Assembly (NCBI GenBank): GCA_002840505.1
Contig: PHBC01000001.1
Span: 1-64,000 of the forward strand
DNA length: 64,000 bases
Direction of reading: 5' to 3'
From: Deltaproteobacteria bacterium HGW-Deltaproteobacteria-2
GTDB taxonomy: Bacteria > Desulfobacterota > Syntrophia > Syntrophales > Smithellaceae
Positions 47,185 through 56,234 of the stretch are shown here, piece after piece. Within the stretch, counting starts at the first letter, position 1, and the number at the start of each line of letters is the position of its first letter. The notes under the pieces are model-generated. The model saw only the letters and a program-made list of their open reading frames with translations, did not search any database and was not told the origin of the DNA. The position numbers and the translations under genes were made by a program.

Positions 47185-48741
47185 ATGGATGCAGCGGCAC
47201 AATTAGCTCTCATGGCCAAGGCAGCAAACGTATTCAGTAGTGACGATACGTTTTTAAGTTTCCCGGTAACGCCATTGTCTTATAAAAAAGCAAAGCTGAA
47301 TTTATTGGATGACGCCACCTATGCCAACATCATTGAATTTTCGATGATTACCAATATGATTCCAACGGGCATTGCCTGGGAACCCAATGCAGAAGATTTT
47401 TTATGGAATGTGTATAAAAGCATCCTTCAGGAAGCAACATTTGCTTCATCAACAAGAACAGATGTTGAAGAAGCCAAGTATAGACAAGCACGTGACGTGT
47501 TATCAACAAAAAGTTCAGACGGGACAATAAACGATAGCATGCAACTGATGCTTTATCACAATTATCAGTCTCTGTATGAAAATGCGTTGCAAGCCTATGC
47601 TTCACAATCAGGCACCGCTAAATCGCTCTCTGATCCCAACGAAATAAAGACATGGAATGAAGTCACGGAACCTGAACTTCGCAACAATCTTGCCAAGGCG
47701 CAAGCTCAATGGGAAACACAAGGTTATCGTAATCAGGTGGAAACGGCACAAGCTGTTGTAGAAGCTCTCGGTTCCAAATCCCCGCACCTCACATGGGCAG
47801 AGTGGTCTAAAAGCTTTAACCCGGATATCGACACTCTAACCCGTGATAAAGACCTGGTCACCGTATTTCCGACCAGTTACACTCCGGCAAGCGCCCTGGA
47901 TGAAAGTTCGTGGCAGCCATTCGAGATTACATCCGCCGAGCTTGCAAAATTACTATCAGATGCTCCCCAGGAAATCCGGGATAGATTTAATGTGGGCAAC
48001 GCAGGCAGTTCCATAGAATCCTTACGGTTTGAATTCAGCTCGGCAAAACTGCTGCGCCCCTGGTTTAGACCGGAGGTTTTCAAAGCGCAATTCTGGAAAT
48101 TTGATGACGGAAGATTATTGTCTGATGGAGGTGATCCGCCACAAGGACTGTGTTCATCATATCCTGTCGCTGTTGTATTCGCCCGTAAAATTGTGATTAA
48201 AACCAAGCAGGTTCCAATTAAACCAAACGGCAAGTTTGGTGGTTTTCGCTTCATTCCGAGCATATTTCTGAAAAACATGAATGTACAAACGCTTCGACTC
48301 GATACCCAAACGCGGCTCAATGTCACATCAAAAATTAAAACGATAAACAATATAAGTCTGCCAGGCAAACAAACCGGTCCTGCATTTACGGCCGTTACAC
48401 CGGTAAAATTATCACAAGTCGGTGTGATGCATAATATGCGTCCTGTCGCATCGGTCGCAACCATAAAACCTCTAATTCTAAATCCTGCCAAAAATGTATT
48501 TCAGGAATCGAAAATGGTAAAAACGAATGTGGGCATGAACATGCAACGGCAGGCAAATGTAGTGTTGCTGAATCAGGCCTTGACTTCTGCGGCTATACTA
48601 AAGAAGCTCCCGGACATTCAACTGAAACAACCACAAAATCCACCACCGACACCAATCGAGGATGACAATATCTTTATCCTGGCTTTTGTGTGCAAGCCAG
48701 TTCCTCTTTGTCCAAATCCTGATGAAAGTCTTCAATGGTAA
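47185..48741 (+). CDS. Protein of unknown family, paralogue 2
   Basis: This 518-residue protein shares the RPWF ... SDGG(D/T)PP(Q/K)GL ... YP core with paralogue 1 (here about residues 290-335), and a similar preceding stretch (SSWQPFEITSAE). Its C-terminus differs: a basic, Asn/Val-rich stretch with repeated LN/KPL motifs, a Pro-rich segment (QLKQPQNPPPTPIEDD) and a CKPVPLCP end. No signal peptide. The hydrolase gene follows 34 bases later, so the four genes probably form one operon. Function unknown; a structural or delivery component is one possibility. Confidence 0.7.
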   Translation: MDAAAQLALMAKAANVFSSDDTFLSFPVTPLSYKKAKLNLLDDATYANIIEFSMITNMIPTGIAWEPNAEDFLWNVYKSILQEATFASSTRTDVEEAKYRQARDVLSTKSSDGTINDSMQLMLYHNYQSLYENALQAYASQSGTAKSLSDPNEIKTWNEVTEPELRNNLAKAQAQWETQGYRNQVETAQAVVEALGSKSPHLTWAEWSKSFNPDIDTLTRDKDLVTVFPTSYTPASALDESSWQPFEITSAELAKLLSDAPQEIRDRFNVGNAGSSIESLRFEFSSAKLLRPWFRPEVFKAQFWKFDDGRLLSDGGDPPQGLCSSYPVAVVFARKIVIKTKQVPIKPNGKFGGFRFIPSIFLKNMNVQTLRLDTQTRLNVTSKIKTINNISLPGKQTGPAFTAVTPVKLSQVGVMHNMRPVASVATIKPLILNPAKNVFQESKMVKTNVGMNMQRQANVVLLNQALTSAAILKKLPDIQLKQPQNPPPTPIEDDNIFILAFVCKPVPLCPNPDESLQW

Positions 48742-48775
48742 TTCGGGTGCAGTCACATTTAACAGGGAGCACGTT

Positions 48776-49456
48776 ATGATAGACGTAAAAACAAAACAAC
48801 TGATCGAGTGCGTTGTTAACGTATTTGAAACCGGAACCCCGGAGGGAAAATATGACGCTCTGGTAGTATATCCGGATGGGAAAAACGGCAGTCGGCAGAT
48901 CACTTATGGCCGCAGTCAGACGACCGAACAGGGAAATTTGAAAAAGTTATTATCACTCTATGTACAGAATGGAGGAATATTCAGACAAAACTTATCACCC
49001 TATATAGAAAAAACCGGAAACAAACCGCTGGCCAATGACTCTGCCTTTAAAAGTCTTCTCATTCAGGCAGCGCGCGAAGATGCCATCATGCGGGAGACCC
49101 AGGATCAGTTTTTTGATGCCGCATACTATAATCCCGCAAGTCTTTTTTTTGACCAAAATCAGTTTACGTTACCTCTCAGTATGCTGGTAATTTATGACAG
49201 TTACATTCATTCAGGACGTATTCCCCGGTTATTACGGAAACGTTTTGGAGAATATCCCCCGGCCTCTGGCGGTGATGAAAAAAAATGGGTGACTTCATAT
49301 GTGGACATTCGTCATCAGTGGCTCAAATACCATACCAATCTGTTATTGAGGACAACTATCTACCGGACACAATGCTTCAAAGAGCAAATTGCCGCAGACA
49401 ACTGGTTGTTGGATAAATTACCGATAATGGCCCACGGGATTGAAGTTTTCTGGTAA
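48776..49456 (+). CDS. GH46 chitosanase-like glycoside hydrolase
   Basis: This 226-residue protein of the lysozyme-like GH46 fold has the catalytic-Glu region VFETGTPEGKYD, and VYPDGKNGSRQITYGRSQT with the Asp and substrate-binding Thr/Tyr typical of the family. Later motifs are LVIYDSYIHSG and the RHQWLKY block. It lacks a signal peptide, unlike secreted chitosanases, which again suggests non-classical release or an intracellular role. The start is the ATG after CAGGGAG. The usual substrate is chitosan; peptidoglycan-type glycans are possible for effector versions (inference). Confidence 0.75.
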   Translation: MIDVKTKQLIECVVNVFETGTPEGKYDALVVYPDGKNGSRQITYGRSQTTEQGNLKKLLSLYVQNGGIFRQNLSPYIEKTGNKPLANDSAFKSLLIQAAREDAIMRETQDQFFDAAYYNPASLFFDQNQFTLPLSMLVIYDSYIHSGRIPRLLRKRFGEYPPASGGDEKKWVTSYVDIRHQWLKYHTNLLLRTTIYRTQCFKEQIAADNWLLDKLPIMAHGIEVFW

Positions 49457-49479
49457 ATCCAGGGTGATTAACTATTTTT

Positions 49480-49660
49480 AACTTTTAAATCTATTTTTTA
49501 CCTTAAACGTTGAACTTTTTTTCTCTTCACCCTTCACTTTCTTTTTAGACTGTCCTCTGACTTTGTTTTTACACTCCTCTAATCTTCCAAACCTCCAATC
49601 TTCTAATCCTCTTCTTTCCTCTCTTCCCTATTCACTATCCACCCTTTACTTCCTTAATAC
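49480..49660. repeat. Low-complexity repeat cluster
   Basis: Repeated TTCACCCTTCAC, TCTAATCTTCCAAACCTCCAATC and CTTAATAC units. An inverted relative (AGACTGTCCTCTGACTTTGT... versus ...GGACAGTTTAAAAAGAAAG) is found at 60660-60745 and 61670-61745. Confidence 0.5.
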
Positions 49661-49720
49661 AGCCTATTGCATTGTCGATATAAAAAGCAAAGGTTAATGC
49701 TATAAAGTATGCTTTTTTTA

Positions 49721-49749
49721 TTGATAAACACAACAGACGCTGTTATATT
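49721..49749 (+). promoter_or_regulatory. Sigma-70-type promoter
   Basis: TTGATA (49721-49726) and TATATT (49744-49749) with 17-base spacing, 30 bases before the small gene at 49780. Confidence 0.7.
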
Positions 49750-49779
49750 AGATTCAAATAAAGGATTTGGAGGTGGAAT

Positions 49780-50004
49780 ATGGCCGTTTTTAAGAAAGAA
49801 CAAAAGCAAGAATTCAGAAACGTATTGTTAAGGGTAAGCATACCCGCTCCTCTGATGTCCGAGATGAAAAAGATCAAGAAGATCTGCAATGATAACGGCT
49901 TCTTTTTCGACATCAAACCCGATGTCATCAGTGCCGTTGAAAAAGCGGTTGAAGAAGCAAAAGAGCTTCTAAATAGCGAAAATAAGTACAAGTTTTACAA
50001 ATGA
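49780..50004 (+). CDS. Small protein of unknown function
   Basis: This 74-residue charged protein has the segment VLLRVSIPAPLMSEMKKIKKICND, resembling the start of ribbon-helix-helix or antitoxin-like proteins, and a helical C-terminus (ISAVEKAVEEAKELLNS). It has its own promoter and a strong ribosome site (TTGGAGGTGG). No toxin partner is adjacent. Function unknown. Confidence 0.6.
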   Translation: MAVFKKEQKQEFRNVLLRVSIPAPLMSEMKKIKKICNDNGFFFDIKPDVISAVEKAVEEAKELLNSENKYKFYK

Positions 50005-50648
50005 GCTGAATCGGATTAATCAAAATCTAATTTATTCGTCTCGTTAAGGACTGCGGCGACATCCGCCTAATGTCCTCCGCTGGCGGAGGTGTCACGATCA
50101 ATCATCGGGACGGAGGTGGATAAAATTCACGTAAATCGTATATAACTAATAATATCAAGTATATATTAAATACTTCCACCCCCTGCCCCCGCCAGCGGGG
50201 GACATTATTCATTTCGTACACTCAATACATACAATTACGACACTCTCTCTCCAGTGCTTGATCTAATAGGTAGAACATTCTCATTAACAGTATCGGAATA
50301 ATAACGACATTTAACACGTTCCCATCAGATTCGTCACCCCGGCGGAAGAGAGTCTGTCGTAATAGCAAAGCATGTCATTCCGAATCCCGATTCATCGGGA
50401 TGAGGAATCTTAAAATGATTATGAATTAAGACTTCTCCCTTCGGTCGAAGTGACATAGATTTCCTCGCGGATAACATCCCGCAGGGAACCCCGGCGAATG
50501 CCCGGGTATGCGGGAACGGAATGACAAAATTTCTTAACAACAGCTAATAACATTATAAAAACAATATGTTATCTATGTGCACACAGCGACAGCATTCGTC
50601 GTGTCTCTTCATTTGCTATTTTTATTGCTTTTTATTTTGCTTTTTCTA
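50005..50648. repeat. Palindromic repeat cluster
   Basis: No gene. It holds CCTCCGC-tg-GCGGAGG (50074-50089), CCCCGC-ca-GCGGGG (50187-50200), and a GTCATTCC...GGGAATCC-type block at 50370-50527 with an internal ATCCCGATTCATCGGGAT palindrome. Confidence 0.6.
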
Positions 50649-50677
50649 TTGACAAACAGAAAAGCAATGTATATGCT
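50649..50677 (+). promoter_or_regulatory. Sigma-70-type promoter
   Basis: TTGACA (50649-50654) and TATGCT (50672-50677) with 17-base spacing, 76 bases before the B12-radical SAM start. Confidence 0.65.
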
Positions 50678-50752
50678 ATAGGCGGATCATCAAGGGAGAT
50701 CATACAGGATAATGATTCCCACTACAGGATAGGTCCACAGAAGGAGGAAATC

Positions 50753-52393
50753 ATGAAAAAAATAAATGCACTGATGATTCAGCCGAAGACTCCGCAAACG
50801 TTCTGGAGCCATGACATTTCGCTCAAAGCAGCCGGATTCAAAGCGGTGATGCCACCCCTGGGGCTGATGACCGTAGCGGCCATGCTTCCGGAAAATTATG
50901 ACGTCACTTTAATCGACATGAATGTGAGCGATCTCGAAATACGCGACATTGAGAAAAGTGACATGGTTTTTCTCACGGGCATGTGGATACACCGGGAATC
51001 GTTTTTAAAGATCGTCAACATGTGCCATGAACTTGGGAAAACCATTGTTGCCGGAGGACCCCTTGTCCAATCAGCCTATGGCAGGTCGGTCGACTATCTG
51101 GAATCGGATAAGATCGATCATCTCATTCTTTATGAGGCCGAAAACAATCTTTCCGAGTTCCTGTGTGACTACGAATTGGGCATAGCTAAAAAAGTATACG
51201 ACAACAAGGAAAAGCCCGCCCTGGACCTGACCCCGTCGCCGCGTTATGACATTATAAATCCGTACGACTACGCTTGCATGGCCCTTCAGTTCTCCCGCGG
51301 GTGTCCGTTCAACTGCGAATTCTGCGATATAGTCCAGATGTTCGGCCGCATTCCGCGCACCAAGTCTCCCGGGCAATTCATGCGGGAAGTTGAAGACCTG
51401 TACGACACCGGCTACCGCGGACGCCTGTTTATCGTGGACGACAATTTCATCGCCAACAGAAAGGCCGTTAAAGAAATGCTCAAGCTCCTGGCAGACTGGC
51501 AGGAAGAGCACGACTATCCGTATTTGCTGTTCACCGAAGCGAGCATCGATCTGGCAAAGGATGACGAGCTTCTGAATTTAATGAGGAGATCGGGATTCAC
51601 GTCCGTATTTGTAGGCATCGAGTCGCCGGACAGCGCAACGCTAAGCGCCATCAATAAGAATCAAAATGCAACCTGCGACATGGATAAAGCTATCGAGAAG
51701 ATACAACGCGCAGGTATAGAGGTAATGGGCGGTTTTATCCTGGGTTTCGATACCGATACAGATGACGTGTTTGATCGCCAGCTGGCATTTATCCGGCGCA
51801 ATGGTATTCCGCAGAGCATGGTGGGACTGCTTGCCGCCATGCCGAACACCGACCTGTTCAAACGGCTGGAACAAGAAGGCCGGCTCATCGAAAACGACAA
51901 CCCGCACAGCGGAGATAACGTCGATACCGTGCTCAACTTCGTACCCGTCATGCCGGCCCCGCAACTGGTTGAAGGCTATAAGCGGGTAATTGCTCAAACC
52001 TATGCGCCAAAAAACTATTTCGCCCGCGCGTTAAAAGTCATCAGCAGGTTACCGGATCTGAAAATAACGGATCTTTACATGGCAGAGCCGTGGAAAGTCA
52101 AATTGGCGGATTCAAAATTGACCAATCATCCACACAAGAGGAAGTTAATGGTTGAATTTGTAAAACTTCTCTTTTCTCCGTTCGGCGCTCAAGCTTTATG
52201 GTTTATTATCAGGGCATCGAGATTCGGATTGCTTGCCCTGCCCACTGCGATAGAACTGGCTTTCCGGGGACGCCATTATGTAAGTGTCGCCGGGAGAATC
52301 GCGCACGCGAAACCGCAGCCTGTAACGGTAAGCGAGAACAAACGCGAATACGCGCCGCTACTCATGAAGCACTTACCCAGCTTGGGTAAATAG
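50753..52393 (+). CDS. B12-binding radical SAM protein with C-terminal helical domain
   Basis: This 546-residue enzyme has an N-terminal cobalamin-binding domain (about 1-150; PPLGLMTVAAMLPENYDVTLIDMNV), a radical SAM core with CPFNCEFC (Cys184, Cys188, Cys191) followed by DIVQMFGRIPR, and a C-terminal extension resembling the DUF4070 type found in HpnP/HpnR-like and related methylases. I infer a methyltransferase that acts on an unreactive carbon of a lipid or natural product. The hopanoid link is only family resemblance; no hpn genes are here. It has its own promoter and a ribosome site (GAAGGAGG). Confidence 0.82.
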   Translation: MKKINALMIQPKTPQTFWSHDISLKAAGFKAVMPPLGLMTVAAMLPENYDVTLIDMNVSDLEIRDIEKSDMVFLTGMWIHRESFLKIVNMCHELGKTIVAGGPLVQSAYGRSVDYLESDKIDHLILYEAENNLSEFLCDYELGIAKKVYDNKEKPALDLTPSPRYDIINPYDYACMALQFSRGCPFNCEFCDIVQMFGRIPRTKSPGQFMREVEDLYDTGYRGRLFIVDDNFIANRKAVKEMLKLLADWQEEHDYPYLLFTEASIDLAKDDELLNLMRRSGFTSVFVGIESPDSATLSAINKNQNATCDMDKAIEKIQRAGIEVMGGFILGFDTDTDDVFDRQLAFIRRNGIPQSMVGLLAAMPNTDLFKRLEQEGRLIENDNPHSGDNVDTVLNFVPVMPAPQLVEGYKRVIAQTYAPKNYFARALKVISRLPDLKITDLYMAEPWKVKLADSKLTNHPHKRKLMVEFVKLLFSPFGAQALWFIIRASRFGLLALPTAIELAFRGRHYVSVAGRIAHAKPQPVTVSENKREYAPLLMKHLPSLGK

Positions 52394-52493
52394 GAAATAA
52401 ACAATGGAAATAATGGGGACGCCTGTCCCCATTATTTCTACATTTGTCATTGCGAGTTCACGGCAGTGAACGTGGCAATCTTTTTTTCTGCTT

Positions 52494-52546
52494 TGTCATA
52501 CCGGTCCCGCATACGCGGGATGTTACTCCGGCGGGCATCCAGTATC
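52494..52546. repeat. GTCATTCC-type palindromic repeat
   Basis: Variant with GTCATACCGG...GGGCATCCAG ends, otherwise as at 43594. Confidence 0.6.
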
Positions 52547-52664
52547 AGTTATTTTTAACATAGAACTGTCTTTCTCTTCTTAACTACTTAACCCTTAAAT
52601 CTTAAAACTTAAATCTTAAAACTATTTTTTTTCACCATTCACTTTTCACATTCTTTTTGAATTT

Positions 52665-52812
52665 TTTTCTTGAATTCTATTAAAAAAAGGAGTTAGTTAA
52701 ACGCCGTCCCACTTATGCGGAGGGCGTCAATGACGCCTTTGGTTCCGCATGTTTCACTAAAATAAATAATATTAATGTTGATTAAAGGTTGAGATCTTAT
52801 ATTCAAAACCTG
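52665..52812 (+). repeat. Two-hairpin leader, copy 3
   Basis: Promoter-like TTGAAT (52670) and TTAGTT (52693) with 17-base spacing. The long hairpin 52715-52750 has perfect ATGCGGA / TCCGCAT and GGCGTC / GACGCC arms. The small hairpin TTGAG/TTCAA has an 8-base loop (52789-52806). A further pairing of TTAGTTAAAC with GTTTCACTAA (9 of 10) encloses the long hairpin. It precedes the HD-eIF2B-like gene. Confidence 0.85.
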
Positions 52813-52851
52813 CCAATTCTTTCTAATCTTCAAAACCAAAAAGGAGTTCAT

Positions 52852-54681
52852 ATGGATCTGCCAAAGGAATTAAATGAGCGATTAAAACACATTGAAGCAC
52901 TTTCACGTAATTTATGGAAAGATGACAGGTTGTCACCTTATTTCTATACACCTCATGACACAGCGCATTCCCTGGGTGTAATTTCAAAAATTAACAGCAT
53001 CATTCCTAAACCCAAAAAATCATCAAATAATAACAATCTTAATGATAAAGAATGGTTTTATCTGTATTGCGCAGCCTGGCTTCATGATGTCGGCATGATA
53101 CCTTATCTTTTCGAAGATGAACAAAAACAAATTAACAAAGATCTTTATCTGTCTATTCGAGAGCAGCATCATTACCGGTCAAAACAATTCGTCGAAAAAA
53201 ACTATAAACTTCTGGGATTACAGCAGGACGAGGCTCAAGTAATTGGCGAATTGTGCCGTCTGCATAGAAGACGAGAAAATATTAACAGTAGTATTATCAA
53301 ATTGAATAATGTCCGCGTCAAGTTATTAGGCGCTTATTTAAGAATCGCTGACGCACTGGCAATTGATTCTAACAGAGCGGATGAATTTAAAAGCCTGTAT
53401 AATTTGTTTCTGGCTCACGGCATGCCGTTATCATCCGAATTTCACTGGTTAAGAAGTTTTTGGATAAAAGAAATCAAGGTTAATCATAATGATGCATCCA
53501 TAATGATTAATTTCAATCTTCGCGAATCAGATGAGATAGATGGTATCGATTATCTTTGCAAAACAACAGTTGATGATATTGCGGAAGAAATTGCGTCATG
53601 CAAAGATGTCTTGCTGAAATCAAAAATATCCTACTTCACAGATGTTAAATACGAATTTAATAATCTACCTTCAGATGATGAGAAAAAAGCAAAATTAAAA
53701 CAGGTTATCAGTAAACTCAAAATGCAGAATACGGCGTCTTCAAGTCAATTGGCCGATATAATGATGGATACAATCAGTTATATCGCAAAATATTGCAGCA
53801 GAAATAAAGAAGATGCCCTTCAAATGATAAAAAATTATACAATTTCTGAAATTGGTGACATTAAAAAAGACAGGCCGTGTCATATATTAGTTAAATATGT
53901 TGAATCCCTTGTTAATAAAATCTGCTCATCGGATAAATTAGAAACAAAAGAAAAACTATCGGAAATACTCAAACACATTAAAGCGATTCAAACTGAGCGG
54001 AGTCGAAACATCGAACATATCGCAGATAATGCCAAATCGTTACTCACCGGGCATAGTCCTATTTTACTTTTCGGATACAGCAGCATAATAATAAAAATAT
54101 TTGAAAACGTTAAAGACGAAAACATCAAAGAAAATATACCTATTTACATTTTGGAATGCAGAAGTAAAAATCAGTTAAATTTTAAAAATGATTTAATTTA
54201 TTGTGACGGTCTGAGATATGCAAATCATTTGGCAAATACCGGGTTCAAAAATATTTATTTTGTTCCGGATATAATCACTGGCAATCTGATAGCATCCGAG
54301 AAAGTCCAAAAGGTATTCTTCGGCGCAAATACTGTTGATATTAAAAACAAAAAAATCGGGCATACAGCGGGACATAATACAATAATACATTCCGCATATA
54401 TTCATAAGGTACCAATTTATATATTTGCCGATATTTACAAATTTGGAATTCTTAACGAAGAAGATACAGCAGATGAAAGAAAAACTGACTGGTTCACCGG
54501 TTCGTCGGAAGAAAAAGAAGTTATAAAAAACCTGGGTATAAAGTACTACAATCCCCGATCAGATGTAATACCCATGCATTATGTACATGAGTTTTACACA
54601 GAATATGGCAACTTTCCGCCCAGTCAGGTACCTCAAACAATAGAAAACAGAATTTCTCAAATAAGAAAGATGTTTGACTAG
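52852..54681 (+). CDS. HD phosphohydrolase fused to an eIF2B-like domain
   Basis: This 609-residue protein has an N-terminal HD domain (about 30-200) with PHDTAHS (His35, His39), AAWLHDVGM (His78-Asp79) and LRIADALAIDSNRA, like the HD domains found in conflict-system proteins. A helical middle leads to a C-terminal Rossmann-like domain (about 400-560) with ILLFGYSSIIIK, IYFVPD, KVFFGANTVD, IGHTAGHNTIIHSA and VPIYIFADIYKF. The last block matches the GAD...G..G T...A...PFYV pattern of eIF2B/ribose-1,5-bisphosphate isomerase proteins. The combination suggests nucleotide or sugar-phosphate turnover, possibly in defence (inference). AT-rich. The ATG has AAAAAGGAG upstream. Confidence 0.8.
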   Translation: MDLPKELNERLKHIEALSRNLWKDDRLSPYFYTPHDTAHSLGVISKINSIIPKPKKSSNNNNLNDKEWFYLYCAAWLHDVGMIPYLFEDEQKQINKDLYLSIREQHHYRSKQFVEKNYKLLGLQQDEAQVIGELCRLHRRRENINSSIIKLNNVRVKLLGAYLRIADALAIDSNRADEFKSLYNLFLAHGMPLSSEFHWLRSFWIKEIKVNHNDASIMINFNLRESDEIDGIDYLCKTTVDDIAEEIASCKDVLLKSKISYFTDVKYEFNNLPSDDEKKAKLKQVISKLKMQNTASSSQLADIMMDTISYIAKYCSRNKEDALQMIKNYTISEIGDIKKDRPCHILVKYVESLVNKICSSDKLETKEKLSEILKHIKAIQTERSRNIEHIADNAKSLLTGHSPILLFGYSSIIIKIFENVKDENIKENIPIYILECRSKNQLNFKNDLIYCDGLRYANHLANTGFKNIYFVPDIITGNLIASEKVQKVFFGANTVDIKNKKIGHTAGHNTIIHSAYIHKVPIYIFADIYKFGILNEEDTADERKTDWFTGSSEEKEVIKNLGIKYYNPRSDVIPMHYVHEFYTEYGNFPPSQVPQTIENRISQIRKMFD

Positions 54682-54867
54682 AATATTCTGAGTTACCTTA
54701 TTTAATGCAGATCTCTTTATTGCTCGTTTGAACAGCATAGATGCTTCTGCTCGAAGAATTTTAAATAGTATTTTCTTCGAAACTTGCTGATAGTGAATCC
54801 CTGGCTTCAGAAACGTAGTTCACTGACGCTTGTTGAATCATTTATTTTCTTAACTACTCAATCATCT

Positions 54868-54976
54868 GTCATTCCGGTCCCGCATACCCGGGCATTCGCC
54901 GGGGTTCCCTGCGGGATGTTACTCCAGCGGGAATCCATCCCTCATCGTCATCGTCATTCCCGCGCAGGCGGGAATC
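54868..54976. repeat. Double GTCATTCC-type palindromic repeat
   Basis: GTCATTCCGGTCCCGC...GGGAATCC followed by TCATTCCCGCGCAGGCGGGAATCCAG. Two adjacent units, as in BIMEs. Confidence 0.65.
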
Positions 54977-55064
54977 CAGTATCTGTTATTTCTAACATAG
55001 AACAATTTTTCTCTTTTTTCTTAATTACTTAATACTTAAATCTTAATTACTTATTTTTTTGATT

Positions 55065-55196
55065 TTTTTTCTTGATTTCTGTTCATAAAAGGCGTTAATA
55101 AATCTCCATCCCACATTATGCGGAGGGCGTCGATGACGCCTTTGGTTCTGCATGCTTCACTAAAATAAATATTGCGGCGTTTGCGTTATTAGCAAA
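55065..55196 (+). repeat. Two-hairpin leader, copy 4
   Basis: Long hairpin 55118-55153 (one mismatch in the outer arm, perfect GGCGTC / GACGCC inner arm). The small hairpin has a different sequence, TTTGC-gttatta-GCAAA (55180-55196), but keeps five pairs and a 7-base loop. This is the clearest case of compensatory change. It precedes the DUF1353 gene. Confidence 0.8.
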
Positions 55197-55231
55197 GAAG
55201 CATATTAACATTTTAAACATGGAGGAATCTT

Positions 55232-55831
55232 ATGCGACCATACGTATCGCTTTTCATTGCCCTAGTGCTTGTAGGGATTATTTGTGGATGCGCGGCGCCA
55301 CGTCCGGTTCCAATGCTTGCGTTTGGAGATAATAAGACCTGGATCACGGATAAGGACATGGAATACGTCATCGGCAAAACTAGCGCAAAAATTGTTGTCC
55401 CAAAGGGCTTTGTCACCGACTTTGCTTCTATCCCACAGTTTTTTTGGTCTTTTGGATTATCACCGAATGGCCAGTACAGCAGGGCTGCAATCATCCATGA
55501 CTATCTTTATTGGGCACAGGGTTGTAGTCGGAAACAGGCTGATCGGTTATTGGCCATTGCTATGCAGGAAAGCAATGTCTGCTTCTTAGTTAAGTGGATT
55601 GTTTTCTACGGGGTTGACTGGTTCGGCGATGGAGCTTGGCAATCAAACGCAAAAGAAAAAGCTGCAGGAATGCCACGCGTAATTCCAGAGCCTTACAGCA
55701 ATCTAGATAACAACCCGAACGTGCATTGGCCTGAGTATCGTCAGAAGCTTATCAAGGAAGGGGTGAAGGACCCCGTATTCGATTCTAGTCCTCCATATTG
55801 TAAATATGGCGATTCGACAACTGTACCTTGA
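55232..55831 (+). CDS. DUF1353-family lipoprotein
   Basis: This 199-residue protein has lipobox ICGC (about Cys20) and a DUF1353 domain (about 30-150) with VPKGFVTDFASIPQFFW, AAIIHDYLYWAQG and QADRLLAIAM. The family occurs in phages, prophages and bacterial accessory regions; its function is not established. The lipoprotein signal would place it in the periplasm or outer membrane. GGAGG precedes the ATG. It is the only gene of its leader unit. Confidence 0.8.
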   Translation: MRPYVSLFIALVLVGIICGCAAPRPVPMLAFGDNKTWITDKDMEYVIGKTSAKIVVPKGFVTDFASIPQFFWSFGLSPNGQYSRAAIIHDYLYWAQGCSRKQADRLLAIAMQESNVCFLVKWIVFYGVDWFGDGAWQSNAKEKAAGMPRVIPEPYSNLDNNPNVHWPEYRQKLIKEGVKDPVFDSSPPYCKYGDSTTVP

Positions 55832-56138
55832 TACTACATAGTATAAGAAAGGCGCACTTGGTCAGGTCTATATTCGTAGTATCTTGCTGCTATGGTCTAA
55901 CCCTGCATTCGAGAGGTACTCGCCAAAAACGGCGCGCCTCTCAATGTTAATGGCACACCATTCAATCAGCAATCATCCATTATATTTATTTTACAAATTA
56001 TGGACTTGCAAGTGAATGTAGCAGTCGATAATTTATTTAGGATATTATGGACGGCCACCAAAGTATTCTATTATTTTTAACATAGAACTTTGAACGATTT
56101 TCTTTTTCTATCCACCTTTCACCATTCACTTTTTAGTG
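55832..56138. other. Gene-free stretch
   Basis: AT-rich, with stops in all frames and a low-complexity CATTCACC patch near its end (56085-56130). No gene or clear signal seen. Confidence 0.4.
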
Positions 56139-56222
56139 ACACTCGCTGAAAGCAAGCGAAGTGCAGCTTGAAGCGTCAGTGGAATCCCGACATCGTCGGG
56201 ATGACGTGGGGCACTTTTCACA
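56139..56222. repeat. Inverted repeat, left copy
   Basis: Positions 56170-56218 are exactly the reverse complement of 61760-61808 (49 of 49 bases), and the flanks (AGTGACACTCGC) match too. The pair encloses about 5.6 kb with the ParB, radical SAM, HD, transglutaminase and enoyl-CoA hydratase genes. Confidence 0.7.
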
Positions 56223-56234
56223 TTCTTCTTGAAT

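Noticed and set aside
50370-50527. Insertion sequence
   Set aside because: The block has palindromes but no transposase, no paired ends and no target duplication; it is a REP/BIME-like repeat.
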